Below, piece by piece: positions 11,405 through 24,546 of a DNA stretch of 64,000 bases; the first letter of the stretch is position 1, and each line of letters begins with the position of its first letter. The notes beneath the pieces are model-generated. The model was not told the origin of the DNA. It did not search any database and saw only the letters and a list, made by a program, of their open reading frames with translations. This stretch comes from Bolinopsis microptera (Eukaryota; Ctenophora; Tentaculata; Lobata; Bolinopsidae), in NCBI RefSeq assembly GCF_026151205.1, contig NC_087080.1, positions 5,993,096 through 6,057,095 on the forward strand, read 5' to 3'. Made by a program: the position numbers and the translations under genes.

Positions 11405-12755
11405 CTGAGGTGTTGTTGGCTATGTTTTTATGTTTGTGTCAGACTCTTTTAATCTGCTGTAAATTTCAACACGAGAGAGCTGATCAGTGAGCAGTGGGAA
11501 TGTGCACACTAAAGCTGAGCGTACACCAAAACCCAGCTAGCTTTTGTTGTGGGGAGTCTCAGGGGCCGGTTCAAACCATCCTTACACCTGATTGACGTCC
11601 ACAACAATATTACAATGACATGATGATTCTGGTAACAATAAGACTCTTAACGCTCTGTAGTACAGTTAAATGGTGTACACTTCCTGCTGGAATCCTCATC
11701 ATCAGATGTAGAGTTGCTGTTAGTAACAGCTACAGTTTTAAATTATGACGTGCTATGACACGTCACGTGTTATAACGTCACGTGATAAGATGTCACGAGT
11801 TATGACGTTATGTGGTTGCTGTTTTAAATGCAGTTTTCAACATTACGATGATTTCCATATTTTTTGATCTGACTTAGTTGCATGCGCGGTTGGGGTATTC
11901 ATCTGAGGTTAACAATATTTATGTTTCATATTCTAATATCTGTGCTGACGTTCACCGTTATGGCTGTTGTCCTAAAAATTCTAACATCAATTTTAGTAAC
12001 TCCTAATCCTAAAATCTACCTAATATAATCTACCTATAATCTACCTTCAATGTGGACATTTAATGTGCATTTTGCAGATCTGAAGTGATCGTTTATTAGA
12101 CCGAGAAATGGGAATTCAAATAAGAACTGACTGATTAAGACCTGATCTTCGCAAACACTTGACGAATCATGATGTCTCACCACTGTTGAAATACTGTGTC
12201 TCTAGAACTGTTGAGTGACATAACGGGATAGTTTCTTCTAATGATAGAGGGAATGACCTCGTTATCTGCGAGTTAATTATCAGATTCTGAACTTCTGACC
12301 CTGAAATTATTTTAAACTTTGCTCAGCTTTGTAAACGGAAGTTACTCAAATAGTTTTATACTGAGTTGGTCTCTTTAACATGGGAATAACTCTAAATCAC
12401 TGATATGAAACTGATTTTTGATATATGCTGCGCAAGGTTAAATGTGGATTAACATTGTTTTGATTTTTAATGAAAACCAATTATTTTCTACTAATAAATA
12501 ACTGCAGTTTTATTGTTTTGAACTGATAATCAAATTGAAACTTCAAAACTCAGTCAGAAATTTCGTAAATATGGAATATAAATATATTACGCCAAAACAT
12601 TTTTGAAACTCAACATATTTTGTTATATTCGATAAATTTAAACTCTCTTAGAATGCGTCATGTAAACATCTTTCCTCCGCACTGAACAATTAAGAGCAGT
12701 CTTATAAACAGCTATTTTGATAAAGAACAGCGTGGTAAAAAGTTGTGATAAGAAG
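11405..12755. other. Intergenic, no gene seen
   Basis: AT-rich spacer between the PAN2-like and SLC35A-like genes, with further CACGTGA/TGACGT motifs at 11745-11815. No ORF has coding character. Confidence 0.5.
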
Positions 12756-15700
12756 ATGTCTATAAAATACGTGTGTTTATTCGTCTTAGTTCTACAGGTA
12801 ACTACAGAAAATTTCTTTACTATTGTTTTAGAGCAATGGAGGGGGGGTGTCACGTCCGTCTATGTCCGCTTGTCTCATAGAATCCAAAAAGGACAGGACA
12901 TAGGCGGACATAGGCGGACATAGGCGGACATAGGCGGACATAGACGGACATAGGCGGACATAGACGGACATAAACGGACATAAACGGACATTAATGGACA
13001 CCTAAATTGCTAAATAAAATGTTCAATTTTTGCTGTTATATGGGGGATCATGTTTTTTGTCCGGTACCCTATAAGTATATTTTCAAAACGGACAAAAAAT
13101 AGAGCGGACAAAAACGGACAAAAATGGAAATAAAATTTAGATGCTTCCTCCTCCTACTCTTCCTCCTCTCCTCCTCCTCGTCCTCAGTCCTCCTCATCAG
13201 TCCTCAACAGTCCTCCTCCTCCCCAGTCCTCCTCCTCCTGAGTCCTCCTCCTGGGTCCTCCTCCTCCTCTTCATCCTCCTCCTCAGTCCTCCTCATTAGT
13301 CCTCAATAGTCCTCCTCCTCCCCAGTCCTCCTCCCCCCTCCTCCTCCTATTCAGTCCTCCTCCTCCTCAGTCCTCCAGACCTGTCCTCCTCCTTCTCAGT
13401 CTTCCTCAGTCCTTCTCAGTCCTCCTCCTCCTCCTCCTCTTCCCTCTCAGTCATCCTCCTCAGCCATCCTCCTCAGTCCTCCTCAGTCCTCCTCCTCCTG
13501 GGTCCTCCTCCTCCTCTTCATCCTCCTCCTCTTCCTCCTCCTCCTCAGTCCTCCTCCTCAGTCCTCCTTCTCATCAGTCCTCCTCCTCCTCAGTCCTCTC
13601 CCAGTCCCCCTCCTTCTCCTCCTCCTATTCATTCCTCCTCCTCCTCCTCCTCCTCCTCAGTTCTCCTCAGTCCTCCTTCTCATTTCTCCTAAGTCCCCCT
13701 CGTAAGTCCTCCTCCTCCTCTTCCTCCTGAGTCCTCCTCCTGAGTCCTCCTCCTCCTCCCTCTCAGTCATCCTCCTCAGTCATCCTCCTCAGCCATCCTC
13801 CTCAGCCATCCTCCTCAGCCATCCTCCTCAGTACTCCTCAGTCCTCCTGCTTCTCAGTCATCGTCTGATCGTCAGTCCTCCTCCTCAGTCCTCCTCAGTC
13901 CTCCTCAGTCCTCCTCCTCCTCCTGGGTCCTCCTCCTCCTCCCCCTCCTGGGTCCTCCTGATCCTCCTGGGTCTTCCTGATCCTCCCCAGTCCTCTTCCT
14001 CCTCCCCTCCTCAGTCCTCCTCCTACTCCTCCTCCTCGTCCTTAGTTCTCCTCATCAGTCCTCAACAGTCCTCCTCCTCCCCAGTCCTCCTCCTCCTCCT
14101 GGGGCCTTTTCCTGGGTCCTCTTCCTGGGTCCTCCTCCTCCTGGGTCCTCCTCCTCCTGGGTCCTCCTCCTCCTGGGTCCTCCTCCTCCTGGGTCCTCCT
14201 CCTCCTGGGTCTTCCTTCTCCTCCTCAGTCCTTCTCCTCCTCCTCTTCCTCCTCCTCCTCCCTCTCAGTCATCCTCCTCAGCCATCCTCCTCAGCCATCC
14301 TCCTCAGTCCTCCTCCTTCTCAGTCCTCCTCCTGAGTCCTCCTCCTGAGTCATCCTCCTGAGTTCTCCTCCTACTCCTCCTCCTCGTCCTCAGTTCTCCT
14401 CATCAGTCCTCAACAGTCCTCCTCCTCCCCAGTCCTCCTCCTCCTCCTGGGTCCTCCTCCTGGGTCCTCCTCCTCCTGGGTCCTCCTCCTCCTGTGTCCT
14501 CCTCCTCCTGGGTCCTCCTTCTCCTTCTCAGCCCTTCTCCTCCTCCTCTTCCTCCTCCTCCTCCCTCTCAGTCATCCTCCTCAGCCATCCTCCTCAGCCA
14601 TCCTCCTCAGTCCTCCTCCTTCTCAGTCCTCCTCAGTCCTCCTCCTGAGTCATCCTCCTCAGTTCTCCTCCTCCTCCTCCTAGGTCCTCCTTCTGGGTCC
14701 TCCTCCTCCTCCTCCTGGGTCTTCCTGATCCTCCTCCTCCCTCTCAGTCATCCTCCTCAGTCATCCTCCTCAGTCATCCTCCTCAGCCATCCTCCTCAGC
14801 CATCCTCCTCAGCCATCCTCCTCAGTACTCTTCAGTACTCTTCAGTCTTCCTCCTTCTCAGTCCTCCTCAGTCCTCCTCCTGAGTCCTCCTCCTCCTGGG
14901 TCTTCCTGACCCTCCCCAGTCCTCTTCCTCCTCCCCTCCTCAGTCCTCCTCCTACTCCTCCTCCTCGTCCTCAGTCCTCCTCATCAGTCCTCAACAGTCC
15001 TCCTCCTCCCCAGTCCTCCTCCTCCTCCTCCTCCTGGGGCCTTTTCCTGGGTATATTTGATATAATAAGTTAAAGCTATTAATAGCTTTAGTGTGATTAA
15101 TAAGTCGTTTGTTTTGTACAAAATTATAATACATAGAAGTTGCGAAAAATTCTCAAAATGTTTGTCCGCTAATGTCCACCAATGTCCGCTAATGTCCACC
15201 AATGTCCGTCCGAGTCCGCCAATGTCCGTCCGGGTCCGCAAATGTCCGTCCGAGTCCGCCAATGTCAGTCCGAGTCCGCCAATGTCCGTCCGTGTCCGCC
15301 AATGTCCGTCCGAGTCCGCCAATGTCCGTCTGTGTCCGCCAATGTCCCAAAAAACACGTCCGTTGTCTCATAGAATCCAAAAAGGACAGGACATAGGCGG
15401 ACATAGACGGACGTGACACCCCCCCCCCCCCCCCCCCCCCAATGGAGTTCATTTTAAAAAGGTCTGCATTGTTTATGAAGGAGTAGACTAAAAAATCCCC
15501 TATAAATCTCAATTCCAGTATTAATGCTTTTGCAATAATGTTATATAACCTTGAAATTATACGATAATCTGAGTTAAATTATTGAGTGGTTCCTGTCTCA
15601 GCTTCTCAAAAGTTGACCGCATAATGTTCTTGCTTGCTACTTTTGTGTCTGTGGCTTTGTTAGAGGTAGGAACATGATGTTATGAATACGATTACAAACA

Positions 15701-18392
15701 TACGCTTTTTTTTAGTTCAGAGCTTCAACTAGCACAGGGTAGTGTCAGAATGATCATCAGTTATCTGAAATTTTGTAAATTTAATCATTAACCGTAGTTA
15801 TATGGCATGGGTAGTGAAAACTGGTGTGTCTTGGGTGATAACGCTTTTCTTATAAGATGTAATAGCAATCGATAGATAAGAGTGCTGTAGTCTGTGGATT
15901 TAATTCGGATATCTATCACGTGACCAAACAAATTTTTGCATGCTTCCCACCAGTTTTCAAGTTAATGAAATTTATCAATTAGTTGATTGTATTAATGAAA
16001 AATGATCAACAATAATCTCCTGACAGACGGTATCGAATGTGTTGCTGGTACGGCGTGCTAGACACCTGAGTATCTCAATACCAGTTCTTGTTCTTTGCCA
16101 GGAATTCCTGAAACTATTCACCTGCATCATTATCGTCCTTTACAAGTAGGATATCTTTAAATATTTTCAGTTTGATTTTATAATTTAATAACGCCTTCAG
16201 TGTTACATCTCCTTATCACGTCTTCACGTCAATAGTAGGATCGATTAACAGTTCGCTCACTTTAAACCTCTACCCATGCAAACAAAATAAGATCAAAACA
16301 TACTTGGGGATACTTGCTCAAATAAAAATTTTAAATTCAAGTAAAATAAAAATTCCCATGTTAAATCATTGTCAGTGAGGGATTGGAACAGTTGAAACGT
16401 CACGTGATAAAAGACTGGTTTACTACACTAAAGGTGGGGGTCCCTGCACTGTTGTACGTGATACAGAATCAGCTGCTCTTCACATCACTCGCTAATCTGG
16501 ACCCTGCTACTTACCAGGTTATTACTGATTTATCAGTTACTTTATCTTACTTTATGTTAATAACATATTAAATGGTTAATGGTTATGTCAGATAAATGGT
16601 GTTTCCACTTTGCACTGCACATTTTGGCTATGCATCTATTTTTAGAAACGATTGCTTGCCCAGTCAAGAGCTTTAATTCGTTAACAGAATAGTATCAATG
16701 AATTGATTGCTGTCTAATTAAGTATCCCTACAGATAACATACCAACTAAAGATACTAACAACAGCAGTATTTTCAATAGTTTTACTTAACAGAAGTATCA
16801 GTAAAACTCAGTGGTTTTCTCTACTCGTCCTAACATGTGGAGTTATTCTTGTACAGGTACGAAAAATATCGCGGAAATATATGAAATTATAACTGTAAAA
16901 TGTGACGATATTACTGATTACATAAATGATTGTGAGAAACCTTAGTTGCGTGGAAAAACTCACAAGATAACTTTATACAGCCTAGTCAACTCATGATTTT
17001 ACTCAAACATAACATGCTACATTTTGTTCAACCCAAATATAATCGAATGTTTACTGTATACATCTAAAGTAACCTGCATATCATATTCATATATTTATAT
17101 ATTTATATAATAGTAAATCTTTATAAAGTTATCCCCAGTTTTATAAAGTAACCTGCCTATAATATGAGTAATACGTTAATCCCCAGTGGAAAGACAGCAC
17201 CCCACGTGACACAGACAGTCTCTCAGACTCTAACAGGGTAACCGGACTTTTGTGTATCTTGTTCGCGTGTCTTACCTCTGGCTTTGCGGGGGTCTTCTTC
17301 GAGATGATGTTGAAGAACACCGGGGGTCAAAGTATCTGGATCAGGAACACTCAACTCGGTTTGTTACTTTTTCAGATTTACTTTTTATTGTACCTGAATG
17401 AGCTTCAATAATTACAGTGTTTTTCTTCTAATTTATAGTTCTACGTCTCGTGATGCATTTGGAAACATCCAAGTTTTAAAGTTTTCGTTGGGCGTTGACT
17501 CCTCCGCTCGATGATTATAATTGTAAGTATTAAAATGTGTTTAATTACGGACTGTAAATGTTAATCTAGCACTGTATACATCTTATAACCGACTACTTTC
17601 AGCTCTGTGCAGTTGTGTAGTTGCTTTTACTAACTTGTTGCTAACTGAACAGACGTTCATTGCTACTAACGGGCTTTTCCACGACTTTCAACCTGTTGTG
17701 TATGCGATTATATTATCTCAGGTATGTTGGAGCTGTTTTAAATTTAATATGTTTTTGTTGTTGTTTAAGTATTGAAATTTCAAGTTAACCGCTGATACAA
17801 GGAATTATAATACGCATAAAAGGAAGAAAGAGTAGAAACTAGATAATTGAATAAGTTCCGAGGTAATAAAAGAGTTTCCTTCAGTGAAACGTTGCCAACA
17901 TCACTCATAAATTAGAAAATTTATTGTTTTTCAAATGTTTGATCATACAACTGTTCAGGCATACGGAGGATTATTGATTGGGATGGTCGTGAAGTATGCA
18001 GACAACATCCTGAAAGTGTTTGCAACCAGCATTTCTATCATTCTTTCATCTCTCATCGGGATTTTCTACTTCAAGGAGTTAACGTTCACTGCGTAAGCTT
18101 AAAAATACATTTTTAAAGTACCACCAGATATATTTATTTATATATTTATAAATTAAAATCAGATGAACTAAGTCATCTTGACAAAATTCTTCAAGTATTA
18201 AGTGTCATGATTTCTTCTCAATGTCTACCGTACCCATTATTGGATAGTGATTCAATAAGTGTATGTACTTTTTTAACAATCTTAAATCAAATTTAATGTT
18301 GAAATTTCAGGAGTTTTGGACTTGGTTTGGCATTAGTGGTTACTTCTACAGTCCTCTACTCTACGTCTCCAGCGAAAAAGAAGGCTGAATAA
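12756..18392 (+). CDS. SLC35A-type nucleotide-sugar transporter
   Basis: Multi-exon gene for a Golgi nucleotide-sugar transporter of the SLC35A2/A3 kind. Exon 1 (12756-12797) reads [14 protein letters not shown], like the SLC35A3 start. Later exons are about 15600-15665, 16102-16145, 16376-16517, 16734-16856, 17187-17358, 17603-17721, 17959-18092 and 18311-18392 (stop TAA). From 16102 onward all phases agree (272 codons). Family motifs are clear: Q-N-x-L-x(4)-L-x-N-L-D, [20 protein letters not shown], and V-K-Y-A-D-N-I-L-K near the C-terminus. The join between exons 1 and 2 is not resolved; exon 1 may read further, up to the transposon at 12842. Substrate cannot be told from sequence alone. 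Confidence 0.85.
12842..15439. mobile_element. 2.6-kb TIR element with polypyrimidine core
   Basis: The ends are inverted: ggggggtgtcacgtccgtct on the left and its complement before a C-run on the right. The flanks repeat CAATGGAG (12834-12841, 15440-15447), an 8-bp target duplication as made by hAT-type transposons. Both subterminal regions hold ggacataggc-type or tgtccgtccgagtccgccaa repeats in inverted orientation. The core (about 13138-15045) is a tcctcctc/agtcctcctcc array with no transposase. It sits just after exon 1 of the SLC35A-like gene. Confidence 0.75.
13138..15045. repeat. TCC-rich polypyrimidine array
   Basis: About 1.9 kb of degenerate tandem tcctcctcagtcctcctcc and cctcctcctgggt units, almost pure pyrimidine on the plus strand. 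Higher-order blocks of several hundred bases recur, for example around 14030-14330 and 14370-14640. The Ser/Pro-rich ORFs inside are a by-product of the repeat. Confidence 0.85.
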
Positions 18393-18921
18393 ACTTAAAC
18401 ATCGATTAACGACTTTTAATACGGGCTTATGGAAAATGTTGCACCGTATTTACCTAAAACTTGCTATGATGTGTATGCTTGTCGTAGAATCAATTCGATA
18501 AATTCTGTGGGTTATTGTTTGTAATTATTTGGGCAGGAAAAAGTATTTAAGAATTGTTACGATTCGTCTGTATTTAATTTCGTTTTTTGTGGTTTATCAA
18601 ACGATTTAGGATAAATATGACTATTCATGGATTTGTACTATGTAATGATGTATTTATTTTATGACGATTTCTTGATTTCTTTTATCAATTTTATGGCAAT
18701 TGGCGGAGAGACGTATCATTCTTGTTTCGACATCATTTTAAAATTCATTTGATAAAACGTTTTGAACTATATTATAGATAAGGTCAATGATAATTGAAGA
18801 TTTAAGATTCGCCCTTCAACTTTTATTATTACTTAAAATATTTGTCAAGTAACTCAGCTCTGTTAACGAAACATCCCGTTTTAGGTTACCATGACCTGAA
18901 CTGGTCAAATAGCACCAGACA
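18393..18921. other. Intergenic, no gene seen
   Basis: Short AT-rich spacer between the SLC35A-like stop and the ATG of the Lys/Ser-rich gene on the same strand. It would hold the 3' UTR of one gene and the promoter of the next. Confidence 0.5.
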
Positions 18922-21900
18922 ATGGATGTAAGTTTTAATTTCATAGTGCTTTATAATTTATAACAACAACAAAAAGTTGAATTGATTTCTGGGTTTAGGC
19001 TTTCCTGGTTTCACTGATCTTCAGGACTAAGGATGGAAGCATGAACCCAAACTTTGTGGACCTCGCGCGGCGTAAACTAGTACTCAAATAGTTTGCTTTG
19101 TAAGATTTAACCTTCAAAACTATGAAAAGTACTAACGCGCAGCATAGTGGTCGCACGTACCATCTATATTATAATTAGTGGCACATAGATTATATATTCG
19201 ATATTATTGTGTAACTCTATCTGTAGAAACTGTCACCTTGTAGCCACTATTATTGGATTAGCATGTAGGGAACCGGTTATTCATGAAGCAAGTACATAGT
19301 CTGGACTGATATTTCTTTGTCTCCTCAAACTCTCGTCTATGCAATCCTAGGATTTGATGAACGAGTATCGGTGGACGCTTCACAATTCACAAAACGTTTA
19401 ATTAATGTTTATTCAGGAACTGGAGCGTCTCAGGGAAGCTGCCCTAGTCTCAATGGAAGAGAAACAGCAACAGCAAGAGGTTTGTAGTCCACAGTGGTTA
19501 TGTTGAGACTTGTGACAACGTTTATTCTTAATAGAAGTCAATAACAATGAATATAACCATGTAGCTAATCCTATTTTTTGCTCGACTCACTGCACATATC
19601 TCAGGGTACGTACTATATACTCGTACTCACAGTCTTCATTTTTCTCAGGTAGATGAGTTAGCTGCACTACGCGAAGCAGCTTTAGACTCTGCACGAGAGA
19701 GGAAACTCTCTTCTGATATCCTTGGGAAAAGGCGCCAGGGATCGGTGGAGGGACTGGGGAAGAGGAGATTAGAATCGCCCCCGTCCCATCATTATGACAT
19801 CATGAGGGGTCCAGGTACGTGTCTCGTTTTTTCATGCTTATTGTATGATTTTTATTTTATCAAGCACTTCTTAATTACTCTATCCGGTCTGTTATCAGCA
19901 GTTACTTTCAGGGGGTTACGAGTCCTACTCTGACTCTGACAATTCCGGGAACATGACTCCAAAAATGTCTGCTAACGACTCCATTAAACACACGCCACCT
20001 CGATGTGATCCTGTATTTACTGTCAAGGTTCAGTTAGAAACTAATTGATTTACTGTCTGCTTACCATCAGAACTTTCGATTTTATCTCAATTCATTTTTA
20101 ACCCAAACTATAACTGTATATTTCTGGACAACTCCTTTTGTTACTGCTCTTACTTGAGCAAATACAATGTCTTGATAATACTGTCTTCAAGAAACATTTC
20201 ATTCTTTCAACTGATCATCATTCTCAACCCAGGTAACTGACAATATGTTACTGAAAAGAAACAACAGTCACCGTAGTAACAGTTCCCACAGTGACATTGA
20301 TGACAAATCCTCCCCTCCCCGACAGTAAGATTTCTATGTTTAATTGATGTTTTACCACTGTACTCGGTTTATTTTAACGCGTACGGAAAAGTCATACATA
20401 CTTGATCCTAACATCACTTCTTATGGAGTGAGAGAAAGGGACCTTCCTCCTGAATTGATATGAACATCTGATAAAATTGCTGGTTAGATGTAAGTAAATG
20501 TGTTAGTTTTTACAAGTTGCACCCCAGGGACGATAAAATCACTGTACAACTAAGAACAAATCCGACTAGTAGGAGTGAGAGTGAGGGAGAAACTAGTGAT
20601 AACCCAACACCAGAACCCAAGAGAGATGAACCGAACCATCTCAAGTCTCCTGTGGCTTTAAATATTCTCTCTTTAAAAGTAACCTTCTGTTCACTTTTAG
20701 AATTAGTTAATTAGATGTAGTTTTTAATAACTTTAATGTCTTTAGTATTCTACTCAGTACTCATATTATTGCATCTTCTATTGTTTTCAATTGTTCACCC
20801 CGCTGACGAGGGACTTTCTCAGGTGCCAGCATTAGCAAACGTCTCCCCGGCCCTCAGTAAAGTTTCCTCCGTAGAGGATTTGACCGCACCCCCACTAACC
20901 AAGAAGCAGAGGAAGAAACACAAAAAGAAGAAATCAGGCTCCAAAACGAAGAAACTGAAGCAGAAAATAGAGCTTGAAGAATCCAGTTTACTGGACGAAA
21001 AATTAACCAAAAAGACGATATCGGACAACCATAAGGTCGAGAAAAAAGAAAATGGGACATCAGTGAGACGGGAGAAACTTAAAGCTGCTGAAGCCCGATT
21101 AGAGAAACTTCAAACTGAGTTTAAGCAGCAGGTTATCAGCGATAACATCATTAGCAAAATAGACAAAAATATTGAGCTTCTTCAAAACGCCAAGAAGACT
21201 AAACATGACAGCAAAAGTTTGCATCCCATTCCAAAAAAGATAATATCAGAGGAAATATCTTCAAGCGAGGAGGAAGAACTCCTCAAACCTGACAAGAGAA
21301 AATCCACGTCATCCCCCAGAAGCAGTAAGAGAGACAGATCAAAAAAGACCAAGAACTCTAGCTCTCGACGACGTTCCAAATCACCATCCTCTCCAGTTGA
21401 CGTGTCTGTTTCCTTAAAATCCAAGAGAGAGTTCGAGCAAATGAAAGCTGAACTTAACAAGAGTGGAACTAAATCGGACAAGAAAGAAAGTTCTAAGTCG
21501 TCCCCAAGAAAAGAGAGCAAATCCAAGAGTTCCAGAGAATCTGCTCACCACCCTCCAAAGCGTGATGAAAAGTCCTCCTCAAAACGAGAGTCATCCTCAA
21601 AGAGTGATGAGAAAGTTTCCTCAAAAAGTGAGGATTCCGCAGTTGAGCAGAGGGTTCGACACGGGAATGGAACAAAAGGTGGTGAAATGGATATTTCAGA
21701 GGTTAGATACCACATTATCAATTACTTGGGGCTTTAGCTTTTAACTAGGCTATTTGGTATTGACAGTTATGAATATGTAATTTTCAAATTTTCTTGCTTC
21801 GTGATATTTCAGCACTTTTGATAAGTCAGTTTGTTTTACTGATAAGGTTGGTCGCATTATTCTTTACAATCTTCCTTATTCAGAAAGAAGAACTTGAGTT

Positions 21901-22784
21901 ACTAGGTGAACTGCCCCACAAAGCCCCAGCTCCCTTGAAATCTTCTGCTACCAAAGATCCAGATGATTTTGTTAATGTGATGAAAGAGGACAGCTTTTCT
22001 GACTCTGATCAGGTTGCGTGCCGTTTTTTTGTTCACTGCGTTAGTGGTGAAGAATTTGGGGGTCTTTCCGGTTAACTTCGGCTATTGATGGTGATAAATA
22101 TTAAATATCCGTCAAATCTGTCTCGTTGAGATGAAATTATTATCAATAGCGGCAAAGTTAAAAATACGTTAGACAATCTACATAGCTCCGTGTTTTACGC
22201 AATACTCAATTTCAGGAGAGCGACAAAGTTAACATCACATCTGACAAGAAAGCGAGTGCAGAAGCAAAGCGGAAGAAATCAAAGAAAAGTAGGAAGAAGA
22301 AAGTCAGAGAGGAGAAGACAAAGAAGAAGAAGAAACGAAAGAAACACTCTGAAAGTTCTGAAAGTGACGACAGTGATGCTCAAGACAAGAAGAAGAAAGT
22401 TAAAATAGATAAATCGGAATTAAATAAGATAGTACAGTTTCTCAAACAAAGGGACGAAGCCCAAAAATCGCAGGACCCTAAAATTCCGTTTAATCCCAAG
22501 ATTATCAGTAAAGAGACAAAACCCATTGAAATTAAGTTAAAATCTAAACCGAAGAGGTGATTAGACTTTGGTTTTTTGAGCAGTTTTATGATATTAAGAG
22601 ATACAATCGCCTTTATTTTATAGTTTTTGTATTGCATAGTCCACTGAGTCCTGTCGACATTTTGACACTTTCCATGCGTACGATTTCCCTGAAGCCACCC
22701 TTGTGGTTCAGCGAATTGAGACATACAGTGATTGGTCCAATTCTAAATATCTTACTAGTTACTGTACTCCACCCTAACCCATGA
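18922..22784 (+). CDS. Lys/Ser-rich, probably nuclear protein
   Basis: Eleven exons join in phase: 18922-18927, 18999-19079, 19417-19479, 19649-19814, 19912-20027, 20233-20324, 20528-20678, 20823-21701, 21884-22012, 22216-22556 and 22640-22784. Together they give 723 codons including the stop. Residues about 30-75 hold two copies of an L-R-E-A-A-L-x-S helix. Serine/acid patches follow, then a large exon rich in Lys, Ser and Arg (K-K-H-K-K-K-K and R-R-R-S-K-S-P-S stretches), and a second basic block near the C-terminus. This composition fits a nuclear RNA- or chromatin-associated protein, but I do not recognise a family. The first exon encodes only Met-Asp, and the last exon is the least certain. 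Confidence 0.6.
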
Positions 22785-24546
22785 ATATTCAAGATGACGT
22801 GGACTTTTTGGAGGTTTTCTTCATAGAAAAAGTTTGAAGAAAATGTTTTCTTCAGAATTTCTATGATTAAATCCTGTTTGTATATTTATTACATGATATA
22901 TTGTGATCAGAAGTTTACATTTAAGCTTTGAGTTTTATTGGAAAACTGAGCGATTTAATTATTTTTTAATGATATTTGATGGCTTTGGGAAAAATGAAGA
23001 TTGATTTTGAATTGATAGTGGCCAAAATATTTACAATTTGGTTGCCATTTTTGTCAGATTGGTGTATTCGAAAATATTTTGCTTCATTTGGGTATTTATA
23101 TCGCTGCTCATATGTTTAAAGGGTACTAGTCAAGATAGTGAATAAATTTTGGTAACTTTCTCGACCTGTTCTAATAAGCGTAGAGTTAGAGTAACGGTTA
23201 GAGTTAAGGTGTAACGCAATCTCAAGATCGTTGTTAGTTAACATGGTAGTTCTTGGTTAATTAATTAAAGATACTTTTCCCCCCGATCTCTAGCATTTCT
23301 TCTGCTTTTAGGCTGCTTCCCGCTTATTACCAGTCCATAGTGTTTCCTCACTACTGTGGCCAATTCTTAATTCTATACCATGACTTCACCACGGCAGAAC
23401 GATTGGTTCACATTTATCCCCAAAACATTATTATATAGTTTGTGATTTTATACTATAACATGTTATAATGTTGTATTTGACCAAGTTTTGAATCGGTAAT
23501 TGAGAAAGAGACAGCTTTCTCAATGTTGTGGAATTGTGAAAAATCTCCAACTGCACATCTAATTTATGAACAAATAAATGTGTTTTATTTTTCCTGTACG
23601 ATCATGAAAATCACTTCCGACCGAAAAAAATAAATAAATAATCACAGGTCCAATTTTGTTGTCGCGTGAATTTATAATGGTGTCATCTATATATCGCAAC
23701 TATTTTTGATTCAAAATATTTAGATATAAATACTCCTGTCAGTTTAAGTTTAATCCATGCTTGTACAGTAATTATTAAAACGCACGCTTATGGCTCAATC
23801 GATGACATTTATTACCAAAGCTCGCCACTGGTAGTGCCAGGTACTGGTAGTATCTTGAGTTGAGGTGAACTACTTATCAGAGACCCTCCATCAGTCACTA
23901 AATCGTGGTATGTAACCGTGACTTCAATCGAGTGACTTCATTCGAGAGCCCCTTTAGATCCACGAGTCTGAAGTGGCACAACCACAGGCTATCTCCTGTA
24001 GGCCTAGGGTAACCGGGTCTACATAATCTTGTTAGAAAATTATATATTCCTGGAGTGGTACTTCTATAAATTCTATATCTTACAGTCTTCTTATCTAGTT
24101 CTTGACATTTGCATTAGGCACATTTATTTCAAATATCTTTAGTATTTGTAAGTTTGTACTACATTTGAATACTTTGCAAAACCTGCTCATCCGATGAAAC
24201 ATTCTGAAGAGGAACCCCATCGTTACAAGGAGGATTCATGACTCCTGCAGCAGAGTTATTAGGGCCCTATGTCACATTAAAATCTGTTTATGTGTTTTGT
24301 GGATTCACTTGTAACTATTCAATTCAGAATCAGAGCCAAACATACCAGTACCACTGCACTCGAGCATGACTCCTCGTATTTATACTTTGAATTCTGATCT
24401 CGTCTTTATTAAGATTTGTGTACCCCTGCTGATTCGCTGAATGCCACCACTTATTTCAGACCAAGCCAATAGTCATTTTTAATTGACGTTGAGTTTTTCA
24501 TGAATCTTCTAACTTATACATTTTAGTCTTAGGTCTATAAACGCAG
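22785..24546. other. Intergenic, no gene seen
   Basis: About 1.8 kb of AT-rich spacer between two plus-strand genes. No exon, RNA gene or repeat family could be supported. Confidence 0.5.

Noticed and set aside
14494-14883. 129-codon Ser/Pro/Leu-rich ORF
   Set aside because: Translation of the tcctcctc repeat; similar ORFs appear in other frames of the same array.
15093-15512. Overlapping ORFs of about 107 codons on both strands
   Set aside because: By-products of the tgtccgtccgagtccgccaa repeat inside the transposable element.
17439-17522. Possible extra exon of the SLC35A-like gene between 17358 and 17603
   Set aside because: It has splice-like ends and a fitting length but an in-frame TAA at 17477-17479 and no family resemblance. 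Joining 17358 directly to 17603 is in phase and restores the expected family length.
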